A stretch of 64,000 nucleotides of DNA, taken from positions 1 to 64,000 of the forward strand of contig JAQGBZ010000329.1 in NCBI GenBank assembly GCA_034687125.1, written 5' to 3'. Within the stretch, counting starts at the first letter, position 1. Every line of letters starts with the position of its first letter. This document shows, in pieces, positions 26,360 to 36,491 of this stretch. The notes under the pieces are model-generated. The model had not been told where the DNA came from. It searched no databases and was given only the letters and a program-made list of their open reading frames with translations. A program made the position numbers and the translations under genes. This DNA comes from Neelides folsomi (lineage: Eukaryota; Arthropoda; Collembola; Neelipleona; Neelidae).

Positions 26360-27553
26360 ATGGAATCAAATAATAAGTGGAAATTATTCTTTTTCACTTT
26401 TCTCTTCCTCCTATTTGAGACTTCCCAATGTACAGAGCTTTTAGAGCCACAAGTTAAAGATCAGCGTAATCAAGAAAATGCCGAAAATTATTTTGCTGAA
26501 GAAGAAAGGGTATGAAAGAAATTATATGTATATCTATAAACTTATAGGTTTTGTAAGCTCAATACTCTCAAATATTTGTATAAGTAACTAATTTTTGTCT
26601 AACTTAATTCATTTTAGGCTAAAAAAGAAGTTCCAGAAAGCGCAAAGGATTTAAAACTGAATCTTGAGAAGGAAGATTTTTTCATTCCTTTTCTTGACAG
26701 TGGAATGCTCGCTCTTCATGAGCAAATGGAATATGCGAATTTGAGCTCTATTTGTCTCCCAGACATAGATCATGAATTTACGAAAAAAGCTATTTTCATC
26801 TCTATGCATGGAGATTTTCATTTGAGGAATGGAACTCTTAACGGGCTAAACACCCTCAGGAGAATTTCTATTCTTAACTCTTTCACTAAGGTATGTCCAA
26901 TATTGAAGATCAAGTTAGGGTAATAATTTAGAAGGAAACGGGATTAGCTATAGATGTAAATTTTTATGGGTATAAAGTCCATTTGTTTTGGTATGTTAAT
27001 AGCTTGAGGAAATTGGTGCTTATGGAATCAACGTTGAAGTCGGGTTCTACAAATTAGCCTTCGAATATGATGCATTGATAAAGTTCATGAAAATGAGGCC
27101 TAATGGTAAACTGATTGGGACTCTTTCGGATACAAAGATCCAAATGAGGTTGAAATTCAAAAAGAAGGCTGGAATTATTGAGATTCGAGAAGTAACTTTA
27201 TTAAATATCGGAGAACTGAAGGTATATCTGGTTGAAGGCGGCGCTATAATGAATTCAATTTCTAAGGTATGTTAACCTTTATACTTTTTATAACTTTCTG
27301 TGTATCACTAATTTTTAAATATGTAAATAATATAGAATATATTTTTATGAGTATAATATCATTTTTTTAGTCGAATGATTTAACAATTAAAATTCGCGAG
27401 CCGTTATTGAAAATCCTCAAACCGAAGCTTGTCGAGTTCTTCAAAGATAATGTTGTGAAGAAAATTGCATTCCCAGGAGATTTTCACATTTTAAAGATGC
27501 CTATTGAAAACTTTTTGAAAACTAGCGATGAACTGAATGAGGAATATCTATGA
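26360..27553 (+). CDS. Secreted protein, possibly lipid-binding (group 7 allergen / JHBP-takeout-like)
   Basis: Four exons (26360-26509, 26618-26890, 27003-27266, 27371-27553), all joined in phase 0, give 289 residues. The N-terminus is a signal peptide (LFFFTFLFLLFETSQC). An acidic linker follows, then a domain of amphipathic strands and helices with few cysteines: FISMHGDFHLRNGTLNGL, GINVEVGFYKLAFEYDA, KIQMRLKFKKKAGIIEIREV, and a final helix KPKLVEFFKDNVVKKIA. This pattern resembles the BPI-like elongated fold of dust-mite group 7 allergens and juvenile-hormone-binding/takeout proteins, which carry lipids outside the cell, but I see no decisive motif. A poly(A) signal AATAAA lies at 27588-27593. 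It is tail-to-tail with COG5, with only about 200 bp between stops. The gene is well supported; the family is an inference. Confidence 0.85.
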
Positions 27554-27752
27554 AATATTTAATATTTATCTGTATTTATTAAATGAGAATAAAAAGTATT
27601 TAAAATTCGAATATAATTTAATTCATGACCAACTTAGAAACTGTTAACTGTAACCAAATAACATGAAAAGATTTCTTAAATTAAATAATATAATAATAAT
27701 TAAAGCTATAAATATAGTGGCTATTTAATATAATGATAATGTTATCATTTTA

Positions 27753-30700
27753 TCATGAATTATGATTAGCATTGAGGCCTTTTTGAAGCGTAGCAAACAC
27801 GTGCGGGTAAATTGGATCAAATTCGGCTTTTCCTGAACTTGTCACGTTGTGAACGTAAGTTTCTAATGTGGACGCGAGGAGTTGAAGCCGATCCTTTTCT
27901 TGTTTATGTTCATCCAACCATTTGGAATATCTCGTTACTGACCAGCCATTCGACTAAATTTTTTAAAAAGATTAAATAAATTAAAATTGTAGTATTTAAT
28001 TATTAGTTTTGGTTAATCCTACATTGTCAAAAATATCAACTTACTAAATGCGGAAGTTTAAGGTCTCCATTTGAAAAAGAAAGCATAACATGGACAGCCA
28101 TTGAAAATGGAACAGCTTGACCCAATAAATTAGATTCGGAAAATTCCTCAGATTTTAACATTAGGAGTGATTTGAATCCTCTAAGCATTTTGAACGATCG
28201 ACCAAGTTCAGATAAAACTGGACAAATTGGTGTAAGAGCAACTTCCAATTGATTGATATCTGCAAAGATTTGTGTTTTCGTCGAATTTGTTTTGATTGAA
28301 TTGAGCATTGATACATTCCAAGTAAATAACTCAATCGTTCGTTCGGCTAATTTTCTTCCACTATTACAAAAATAAAAAATAGCATGTAAATAGCTTTGAT
28401 AAACACAAATGTTTACATAAGAAAATTCTTATGTAGTTTTACATTTTAGGTATTCATGAATCATTTCGTATTACCACAATTGAACCAAATCAACGGATTC
28501 GAATAGGGAAAGATAATCTTTATTCGCCCGAAATATAAAGCTTTGGAGTTCTCCCATATAAAGTGAATATTCGGTTGCTTTTCTCCTGAAACACGATTAG
28601 AAACAAAATTTCATACTTAATAACTTTACTTTACTAAAATAAATATGAATACATAAATCAAAATTGATTTCAATTAACCTTTGAAAATTCTCATTATGCA
28701 TTGTGAGAATAATGGCTTCAATTGCATCAAAAATTCCATCAATGAGGGAGGAAATACTATTATTCATTAAAGGTTCAATTCCTTCCACTTCAATCGACAT
28801 TGATAAACATTGGGACTTCAAATATTCCAAGTTGTTCAATACACCAGCATTGGAAATTTGACTCTCAGTAGCTGGACCTAAATATTTAAGTGTCATTGAA
28901 TAAAAAATTAGCAATTTAATATAATTGAGTGATATAACTATAGATTGTTAATTGTGTTCTTTATAAAATTCTTTGCATTTTTATTATTTCTTACCAATAA
29001 CTTGAGTAGAATTTCCATCATTTACAATGAGCTGCTCAGATCGAACACAAATCAAACTAATTGTTTTTGAAATGTTTCGAGAAATGAGCTTTTTAAGTGT
29101 TAGATCATCAGCTGTGTTAAGCTCAGCAAACATGATTTTTATAAGACTGTCAATGCCTTTCTTGGTGGGATTGCCATTAGAAAAAGTTCCATTTACTGCA
29201 TCAAACAGTTTGGCAAGTGATTTAGACAAAAAGCCTTTTTCGTAATTTGACAAAACGCCTCTTAATCCGGATTGAAAACTACGAATAATTAAAATTTTTA
29301 ACATTATTAACATCTCATTTACTAAATTTAAAATCATTTGGAATTAAATAATTGACATGAGTTTGTAGTTATTGCTCACTTGATTTTCAACTCTGGGAAT
29401 TCGATAGAATCTTCAATTTTCTTGCCCAAGTTTGTAAATAGTTTCAAGAGTCTCGGAAATTCTTTTTCAAATGTTGTATTGATGAAATCAATTTTAATTG
29501 AACAAAAATGATGCAGAAGAATGTCAAGAAGATTATTCCAAAACTTTTGCCATTTTGAAACATCCAACGATTCAGAGAATCTCAAATTAGAGAGGCAATC
29601 TTTTTCTTTGGTGATTGTTCCCCACAGAAGTTTAACCTACGATTCATAAATTTTAATTTTTAAGTTAATGAACACAATAATCACAAAACTAACAATAAAG
29701 TAAATAAACAAATTTAATAATTTTACCTTTTCACAATTGGAAAGTATTTTCAAAGATAAACTATCCAAATTGGACCAAATCTGATTGCTGATTTGGGTAT
29801 TTATATTAGACCCGTGTCCTGTATTGAATCCTCGACCAGGTCCTTTAGTTTTAAAGTAGAGTTAATAATGAATAAAAATTTAACTTTGAATTTTTATATA
29901 AAATTTCATAAATGTCAATTTGATATTTTTATACCTTTTCCCTTTAAATCCATTGATTGTTGGATTCTAATCTGAAGTGCATTTTTCACGTCCCGTTCAA
30001 TAGTTTTCTCGATATCAGAAAATATTTTATTGGTTTTTGATTCAAGGACATTTAGATTGACAAAAATTTGAATTGCATTTGGAATCTAAAAAGAAGTTGA
30101 ATAATAAAAAAATTTTAACACACAATAACACTAACATTGCTAAGTTTTTAATATTAGTTATAATGGTTTTTACCTGAGCATAAGAATTCGAATTCAATCC
30201 TTGCATCAGCATATTCTCTGTTTGCTTTTCAATGTTTTGCCTGAGTGATGTTGCTTTTTCCAAATGTCCTTTTAAGATTGTCAATGGCGGTTCTTGTGTG
30301 CAAAGATATTCTGTTTAAAAAATCGTTTAATTTTCATTAATATCATTAAGCTTGTCAAATAATCATTATTCATAATTATGATAGCTGATAGAAATATCCT
30401 CCGCTTGCCAATTTGTGAAATGTTAGTCGCAATTTCAGCAAGATTGTGCTTCTGATTATCAATCTTTGAATCAATCTCAAAAACCTTCTTAACTCTTCGA
30501 ATGGCTTGTCGTGCTTGATAATAATTCTCAAGTTGAATAACTTTAGCTTCATATTCATTGTAAAGGTTGTTGACTTGTGAATGAAGTTTGTCAATCTGAC
30601 AAGCATTAGCTCTTGCATGACAGCTCTCAACCATTTTCTCCATCATTTCTACATTTTCAGTTTGAGCCAAAAGGTCTCCGTGATTATTTGTCACTTGAGC

Positions 30701-30989
30701 ATAAATGAATTGGTCAAGTTTAGCAATGCTATTTGATAATTGTGTAATTTGTGTAGATAGGTTTGATGAATTGAGATTGAGAAGTTTTGCCACATGGTCG
30801 CTGACAGATATTGTCTCATCTGTGAATTTCTTCAGAAATTCTGCAATATGATTTTATAGTACAATTATTTATAATAATTAGAATTTTCACGTAAAGGAAA
30901 TTGTATTACGAATACTCTACTTTTAGTAAAACACAATTAAAATAAATAAACGAACCATCTTTCTGTAGATCTTCAAATGTCAATTCCAT
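27753..30989 (-). CDS. COG5: Conserved oligomeric Golgi complex subunit 5
   Basis: Eleven exons give 745 residues: 30989-30956, 30840-30409, 30310-30174, 30085-29935, 29842-29727, 29636-29380, 29278-28995, 28877-28679, 28585-28475, 28360-28045, 27953-27753. COG5 is part of lobe B of the COG tethering complex that guides retrograde vesicles within the Golgi. Family blocks are seen in order: an N-terminal coiled coil with NNHGDLLAQ, the QIEYLCTQEPP/ILKGHLEKA segment, GFLSKSLAKLFD (about 391-402), VRSEQLIV, DAIEAIILTMHNE (521-533), SLYMGELQSFI, GRSFKMLRGFKSLL and the closing TRYSKWLDEH...FDPIYPHVFATLQKG. Length is close to vertebrate COG5 (about 830). All phases match. Intron 2 (30311-30408) has no GT donor and appears to be GC-AG. 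It is head-to-head with the gene at 31798. Confidence 0.95.
30311..30408 (-). other. GC-AG intron in COG5
   Basis: No GT dinucleotide exists on the minus strand between the conserved NISQI block and the acceptor AAACAG. Using the donor TTG|GCAAGC (phase 1) keeps the frame and joins QI to EYLCTQEPP, as the family alignment needs. Reading through would meet in-frame stops. The intron is 98 nt. Confidence 0.7.
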
Positions 30990-31797
30990 TTTAAGTGTTT
31001 AATATGGAATGTTGAAGATAACGAGAGTCACAATGAAAGTGATGATAAAATTCAGTAAATTAACTCAAAATGAATTTGCTGATATTAATTATTTAAAAAT
31101 TTCCCAGAAGCTTTTGCCAAAAAGCCCAAAAAGATAAAAGAGGAATCTTATATTTCAAAGACTTTTATTTGCATTTCTTAACATTAAAAAATAAAAGATT
31201 GTGACGTGTTTATCAAAATTGGCTCAATTATACCTTGCAAGCTGCATGTAAGTAGAAGATCAAAGTCTCATTTCAACCGAAACTGAATATCTCTTCTCTT
31301 GCTCCTTAACTCCTTGCATATTCCTACGGAGCAAGAGGATTAAAGGTAATATGTATACTTATATGTTAAGTCGAATATAATTAATAATTAATACCCGTTT
31401 TCGCATATTTAATTTTTGGGTTATCTTATGATTAGAGTAAAATCTAAACTCAAGAATTGGAGAAAAGATACAACAAGAGAAAATGAGATCAGTGTTCGAT
31501 TAATGATATGATCATTCCACGATAAAGAAGACGAATGGGAAACGGGCAAGTGGACAGTCCTACATACACAAGAACTTCTATCACCTACTTAAAAACACAC
31601 ATGTCGTTTTAACTTTATTGTTAGTTACTTGTCCAATTGTCACTTTTTCATTCCTTGAATTTAATTATCCCGAAAAAATACCATTTAGTTAACAAAGAAG
31701 TTTGGTTGAAGCGAAAGTTTCCCACCCTTCCTGTCATCATGAAAATATCATCAAATTTCAATCCAATCCTCAGTCACCATTTTGACTCGGAACGAAA
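30990..31797. other. Divergent promoter region, COG5 / Gly-rich gene
   Basis: About 800 bp separate the two start codons, which point away from each other. It holds a 10-bp perfect inverted repeat CTCTTGCTCC/GGAGCAAGAG (31296-31305 and 31328-31337). No TATA box clearly placed for either gene is seen, and there is no coding. Confidence 0.6.
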
Positions 31798-33062
31798 ATG
31801 GTCCATTGGCAATATTCGCATATAAAAATTGGCAAACAGAATCTTTTTATAATTTTTCTCCTTTTGGTGTTAAAAATTGAAAAATCATTTGAAGTCCCTG
31901 CAAGGAGTGGGATACTGATTGCTCGACGCATTGCTGAAACTCATCCAAATCCTCCATCAAATTCGCATTATTATCAAATCCTCCCAGAACGTAAGTTTGC
32001 ATTCGATATGTTAAAAGGTCTTGTCGGCGGAGGCGGAGGCGGAGAAGATTCCAGCACAGGTGATTCAAATACCAATGCGAATTACGACAATTCTGCTACT
32101 GGCGGTTACGGGGATGCAAATCCCGTAGGGCAGATGAATAACAACAATGTTGGTGGCGGATACGAAGGCGGAAAAGAAGAAGGCGGATATTCAAACAATC
32201 AGCAAGGAGGATACACAGAACAGCAAATGCAACAAATGATGCAAATGCAAGCAATGATGTACCAACAAATGATGCAACAACAAGGTTACTCAGGAGGTCA
32301 AAATGATCAATCTGGATATGAAAGTTCAACAAGTTCCACAGAAGGAGGATATGATTCTAACCAACAAGGATATTCTGGTGGAGAACAACAAGGTGGATAT
32401 GATGGAGGAACGGGAGGAACCGAAGGAGGAACAGCAGAAGGAGAAACACCCGCAGAGGGAGAAGGCGGTGGAGAAAATGGCGAAGAAGGACTTCTTGGCG
32501 GATTGGGAGGAATTGCGTCTTTTATGCAAGGACTTGGAGGAAAATTTTCAATGTTGAAAGAGAAAATTCAAGGGCTGGGTGGAGGACAACTCGGCGGTCT
32601 TAATGTAATGGGAGATATGAAAGAAATGATTACAAAAATGTTGGTCATTTACGCCCATACAATTTCAAACCTTACGGATGAAGTTACTCAAGAAGTTGAA
32701 AACATGTTCAACGTAAGACGTTTAATATTATTAAATAAATTATAATTTATGATTATGATTGCCATTTAAATAATTAGATAGCAAAATTCTACAATTTTTT
32801 AAAATTTTTTTAGAATATTCCAAGCTTGGGAGAACTCGCCAGACTCCCAGGCTTACAAAAAATCCCAGGAATTTCAAGTCTCAAGTCGGCCTTAGGAAAT
32901 GAAGGAAATGGAATAAGAGACAACGTGTCAATGGGGATGGTAATGAAACTCAAAGAAGAAATGATGGAAGCCCAAGAAAATGATAACAATGATAGACGTT
33001 CTTACTACGATGATCGAAATTACTATTTAAATGGAAATAACAACAATGGTGAATATTATTAA
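31798..33062 (+). CDS. Gly/Gln/Met/Tyr-rich secreted low-complexity protein
   Basis: Two exons (31798-32712 and 32814-33062, phase 0) give 387 residues. A hydrophobic stretch NLFIIFLLLVL near residues 16-26 acts as signal peptide or anchor. Next come an ARSGILIARRIAETHPNPPSN region, a Gly6 run, GGY repeats with Asn and Gln, a Met/Gln block (QQMQQMMQMQAMMYQQMMQQ), acidic Gly/Glu/Thr repeats, and a more ordered helical C-terminal part (MKEMITKMLVIYAHTISNLTDEV, then LARLPGLQKIPGISSL) ending in Asp/Asn/Tyr residues. No known domain is recognised. The composition suggests an extracellular matrix, cuticle, glue or silk-like role, but this is inference. An internal GTAAGT at 31991 lies in the open frame and is probably not used. 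It neighbours other secreted low-complexity genes at 36.5 and 39.3 kb. Confidence 0.85.
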
Positions 33063-33563
33063 CTGGTAAAATATATAAATTTTAATTTGGTGAATTTGAT
33101 CGTTAAAATTGGACTTTTATTCTTTTTCACATTTTAATTTTAACTATGAGCATCCAGCCAAACTTCATATACCAACCAAGCCTTGTATCAAACCCATTTA
33201 CTATAAATCTAGTTTTAATTGCACATGATGTTTTATTGTTATACTTTTGTATTTGATTGCTGAGATTAAAATCGATCTCTCTTTTCTCAAGAGTCAAATA
33301 AAGTAAAAACTAGTTTTGAATGCATTGTTTGGATTTAAAAGTGGTTAATATCATTAGCGTAAAAAAGAATTTATTTAGTTAATACAAATACTAGTTTATA
33401 TTTATAGAGTTTAAAGACATATAACACAACTACAATAAAATGTAATGTCAAATAAAATGTCAATAGGACAATAGTGTCAATACCTATCTGTATATAATAA
33501 ATTACATTTTATGCAAATACTTATAAAGAAAATAAGTTAAAATAATATATGAACTATTAACAT
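33063..33563. other. Convergent 3' intergenic region
   Basis: This is AT-rich sequence between the Gly-rich gene and the far 3' exon of the tetraspanin. AATAAA motifs near 33297 suit the plus-strand gene. No coding is seen. Confidence 0.6.
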
Positions 33564-33856
33564 TCATTTTGACTTTTTGCGATGGTGGTGGTGATGATGA
33601 TGATGATTGAGATTCTTGTGAGAAATTTTGTTCAGAATGGCTGGTGCACTTTTCCTAGCCGCCACTTCAACCTCTTGTTCCTCGGTTTGGATTTCCTTAA
33701 TTCTCTTTGCAGCTTCAATTAAGATTTTCAATCCTTTCTCCTTTTTCTTATGTGTTTTTGAATGATGGGCTTCTTCCTCTTCGGGATCATTTTTCTTCAC
33801 ATATATAACTTCTTCCTCTTCAAACTCTTTTTCGTTTTTGATGATTTTATCAAGTT
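33564..33856 (-). CDS. Alternative last exon of the tetraspanin: acidic, Lys-rich, His8 tail
   Basis: This open segment starts at a good acceptor (TTTTGTACAG) and runs 97 codons to a stop. It has ELDKIIKN, EEEE and EEEEAHHSK acidic blocks, a Lys-rich centre, and ends with eight consecutive histidines before RKKSK. It has no ATG of its own near the start. Splicing from 34013 (GATG|GTCATT, a weak donor inside the last tetraspanin exon) would join it in frame, replacing the last 31 residues that end at 33921. It may therefore be an alternative tetraspanin C-terminus, the true C-terminus, or an exon of a separate small gene. Transcript data are needed to choose. Confidence 0.5.
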
Positions 33857-33920
33857 CTGTACAAAATGACAATAAAGTCAATAAATAATATTTTGTAATA
33901 CACAATATAAATAGGTATAA

Positions 33921-35558
33921 TTAATTTGTCTCATTTGATAATATGAATTTGTATGTAAGCGGCTGTGGTTTTTTCTTATTTGGATAATGAATTAATAATA
34001 TTTGATAATGACCATCCAGCGTGGCTTCTTCCAAAATTTCATGAGCAAGTTGGTCAGGTTTTGTTTGTCTAATGTAATTGAGAACATCAACAGATTTAAA
34101 AAGGAATTCATGAACTTCCGTCATTGTTTTAAAAGTCTTCAGCTTCTTAATAATGTAATCTTTGACTTCTGGATTAAAATTCATATTATTTTGAAAATTG
34201 TCATCTTCTCTCAATTCATCCATAATGTCTTCAACGATGCTTCTCAACCTCTCGCTCGGCTTCCATTTGAAAAATAGCCAAAAGTAAACGGCATGAACAA
34301 GGAAAGAAATCAAGACGACCAAAATTCCAAAAGCAAGGTACACATAAGAGATTAACACCCTTCGACCCATATAATCCATCAACTTAGGAAGACAACCCTT
34401 CAAGTAAAAATTTCCGTAGGATTAAAACGCCTTTAACATTAAGTTATTTCAAAATTCTATTCATAAATCCTTCAATGCCCTTTATTGATCCCCTTACTTT
34501 TAGTATGAGAAAAGGGCTCTCCTTCTCGCACGGCTTTCTTCGACTCATTCCAAGATGAACACAACATGTGGCTGGAAGAACATCCACAAAGTCGGCTGGG
34601 CCATCGGCTCCACAACAGCTAAACTATTTATTTAATTGGAGAACCCTTAAGAGCTTTAATTCCCTTTGGACACTTTCAGAGGTTGAAACAAAGTAGAAGA
34701 AAATTTATAAATATAAAATTTATAAATACTTCTTCTTGAAGGAAATCAAGGTATATGGAAGAATCAGATTTCAATTTTGCGTCATCGCCATATTCATCAA
34801 TGTATGTTGACAAGTAGGATCTCAAATTCCCTTCGTTTCTGGCAAGAACGTTGAGAATTCCACCGATTACAACTGTCGCCATGATGAGGAAATGACCCGC
34901 TCCCATCTGCAAATCATGATCAATTCAGAATCACTGAATCTTATCAATTTAATAAGTAACACCAAAATGAACTACAAATATAATAAGAGAAAAGGATCAA
35001 ATAGACTTACAAATATAACAAATCCTCCTCGTTTTTTATCCGTTTGAAAGTTCGCCTTGAAGGCATACAATCCCACACATCCGGTTGACAGCAACAGTAT
35101 ACCAGAAATGCCAAATATCAATAATTCCCGATATCCCAATATCATCTTGAAAATTCTTATATTCTCAAAATATGCTATGAAAATAATATTAATTGTAATT
35201 TTATCGTTTTTAATATTATACAGATAGGTGATGAAATGATTCGTATGTTTAGTAATTTTTGTGACAAACCAGCAATTCCAAATGACAAAAAAATAATTCC
35301 AGCCAACTGAAAATTGACAACAGAATCTTTAATTCATTTATATAGTATTAAAGCTTATGCACAATGAAGCACGATATGATATTATGCCACGATATGATTT
35401 GTTTATTGGTAATAAATACATAATAGGAAAAAAGTAAATGCTATAAAATACAATCATACGATTAGTAAATAAATTGCTGCTTCAAGGAAATATCCTACAA
35501 AGTTAAGTCTCGACCCCGTACTGGATTTCGTCAATTCGCTGCACGCCTTCCAAAACAT
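33921..35558 (-). CDS. Tetraspanin with long C-terminal tail
   Basis: Six exons (35558-35460, 35306-35270, 35174-35011, 34906-34730, 34623-34498, 34397-33921) join in frame to 359 residues. Four membrane spans are seen at about 18-45, 63-83, 97-121 and 215-245. The large extracellular loop has the hallmark FSCCG (162-164), followed by GPADF, a second CC (179-180), and single Cys at 191 and 203, giving the six-cysteine pattern of tetraspanins. The C-terminal tail (about 115 residues) is much longer than usual and helical. Tetraspanins organise membrane microdomains with integrins and Ig proteins. I placed the start at the Met 17 residues before span 1; an acceptor-like CATAG lies upstream at about 35624, so an extra 5' exon is possible. 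An alternative 3' exon may follow at 33564-33856. It is head-to-head with the mucin-like gene. Confidence 0.88.
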
Positions 35559-36491
35559 AATGATTTCTCCCAAAAGAAATATCAAACTAACAATCGTGTA
35601 TAAGAGAGAAACCCCGTAAAGTTTCTATGAAAGAAAATCAATTCAAATTTAACGTTAGCCAATACAATGTAGGTAGTTTTACCATAATTTAAGAGATACA
35701 ATAATTATACGAGTTACTCTCTCGGCCACGGATCTAGGCAGACGAAAATTTCCCTAAATTGACATCAAGTAACTTTTTTTAAAGTTACATGGCAATTCAC
35801 TTTAAAAAAACTTACATGTTATATGACAATGTTACCCTACTTTCTCACATTAAAATAAGTAAAATGCATTATATTTCAATAGATTTATCTTGTTTTCATG
35901 CATTTATAATATTTTTTGTTTATCTGAGAAGAAATAAGGTAAATTAAAAACTCGTCCGCCAAGATCCGTGGTCGGGACAATATATAAATATTTTGAATAG
36001 GTAACTTTAAATGAGAAATTAAATTTTAAATTTAAATTTAAATTTTTAAATTTTATATCATCTTGGTCATAATTCTTATAATTTTATTATGGAGTAAAGG
36101 ATATTGGCATTTTGAGTTGACTTTTGTGTACCATTTGAAAGACGCACAAATACATATATCCTATATACCCAATACATATCAATACTTGTAGCTTTGATTA
36201 ATAAAGTCCTTTCGTATAATATACAATTATACCTATACATAGTTAGAATATGGTACATATTTAATACAGCTGAAAAATCCTTTAAGTTTTTTATGTTTAA
36301 TGCGCCAACGAAGTAAAGAACCCAACCCCTTTAATCCTTTCTTTAAAATAGTTTAGACAATTATGAAGTTTAAAGCGAGTCAAAAGGGTTAGGTGAAATA
36401 AAGGGTCACTTCAAATGTTTTAAACCGATCATTTCCTTTTGGACATTCCTTCAATCTTCACTTCTCATTGTCAGCCTATAAAAAAGTCAAA
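35559..36491. other. Divergent promoter region with inserted MITE-like element
   Basis: This lies between the start codons of the tetraspanin (-) and the mucin-like secreted protein (+). A roughly 258-bp element with terminal inverted repeats occupies 35721-35978. A pure A/T tract of repeated AAATTT lies near 36020-36056. A TATAAAAAA at about 36478 is only some 15 bp before the plus-strand ATG, too close to be its ordinary TATA box. Confidence 0.6.
35721..35978. repeat. MITE-like element with ~27-bp terminal inverted repeats
   Basis: The left end CTCGGCCACGGATCTAGGC (from 35721) and the right end, read in reverse (GTCCCGACCACGGATCTTGG, to 35978), are imperfect inverted repeats that continue into GCGGACGA-like sequence. 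The interior is AT-rich and non-coding. A partial copy occurs at 12-127, so this is a dispersed family. The insertion sits inside the divergent promoter of two genes. Confidence 0.7.

Noticed and set aside
31990-31996. Strong GTAAGT donor inside exon 1 of the Gly-rich gene
   Set aside because: The reading frame stays open for 240 more codons with consistent composition, and no acceptor is needed.
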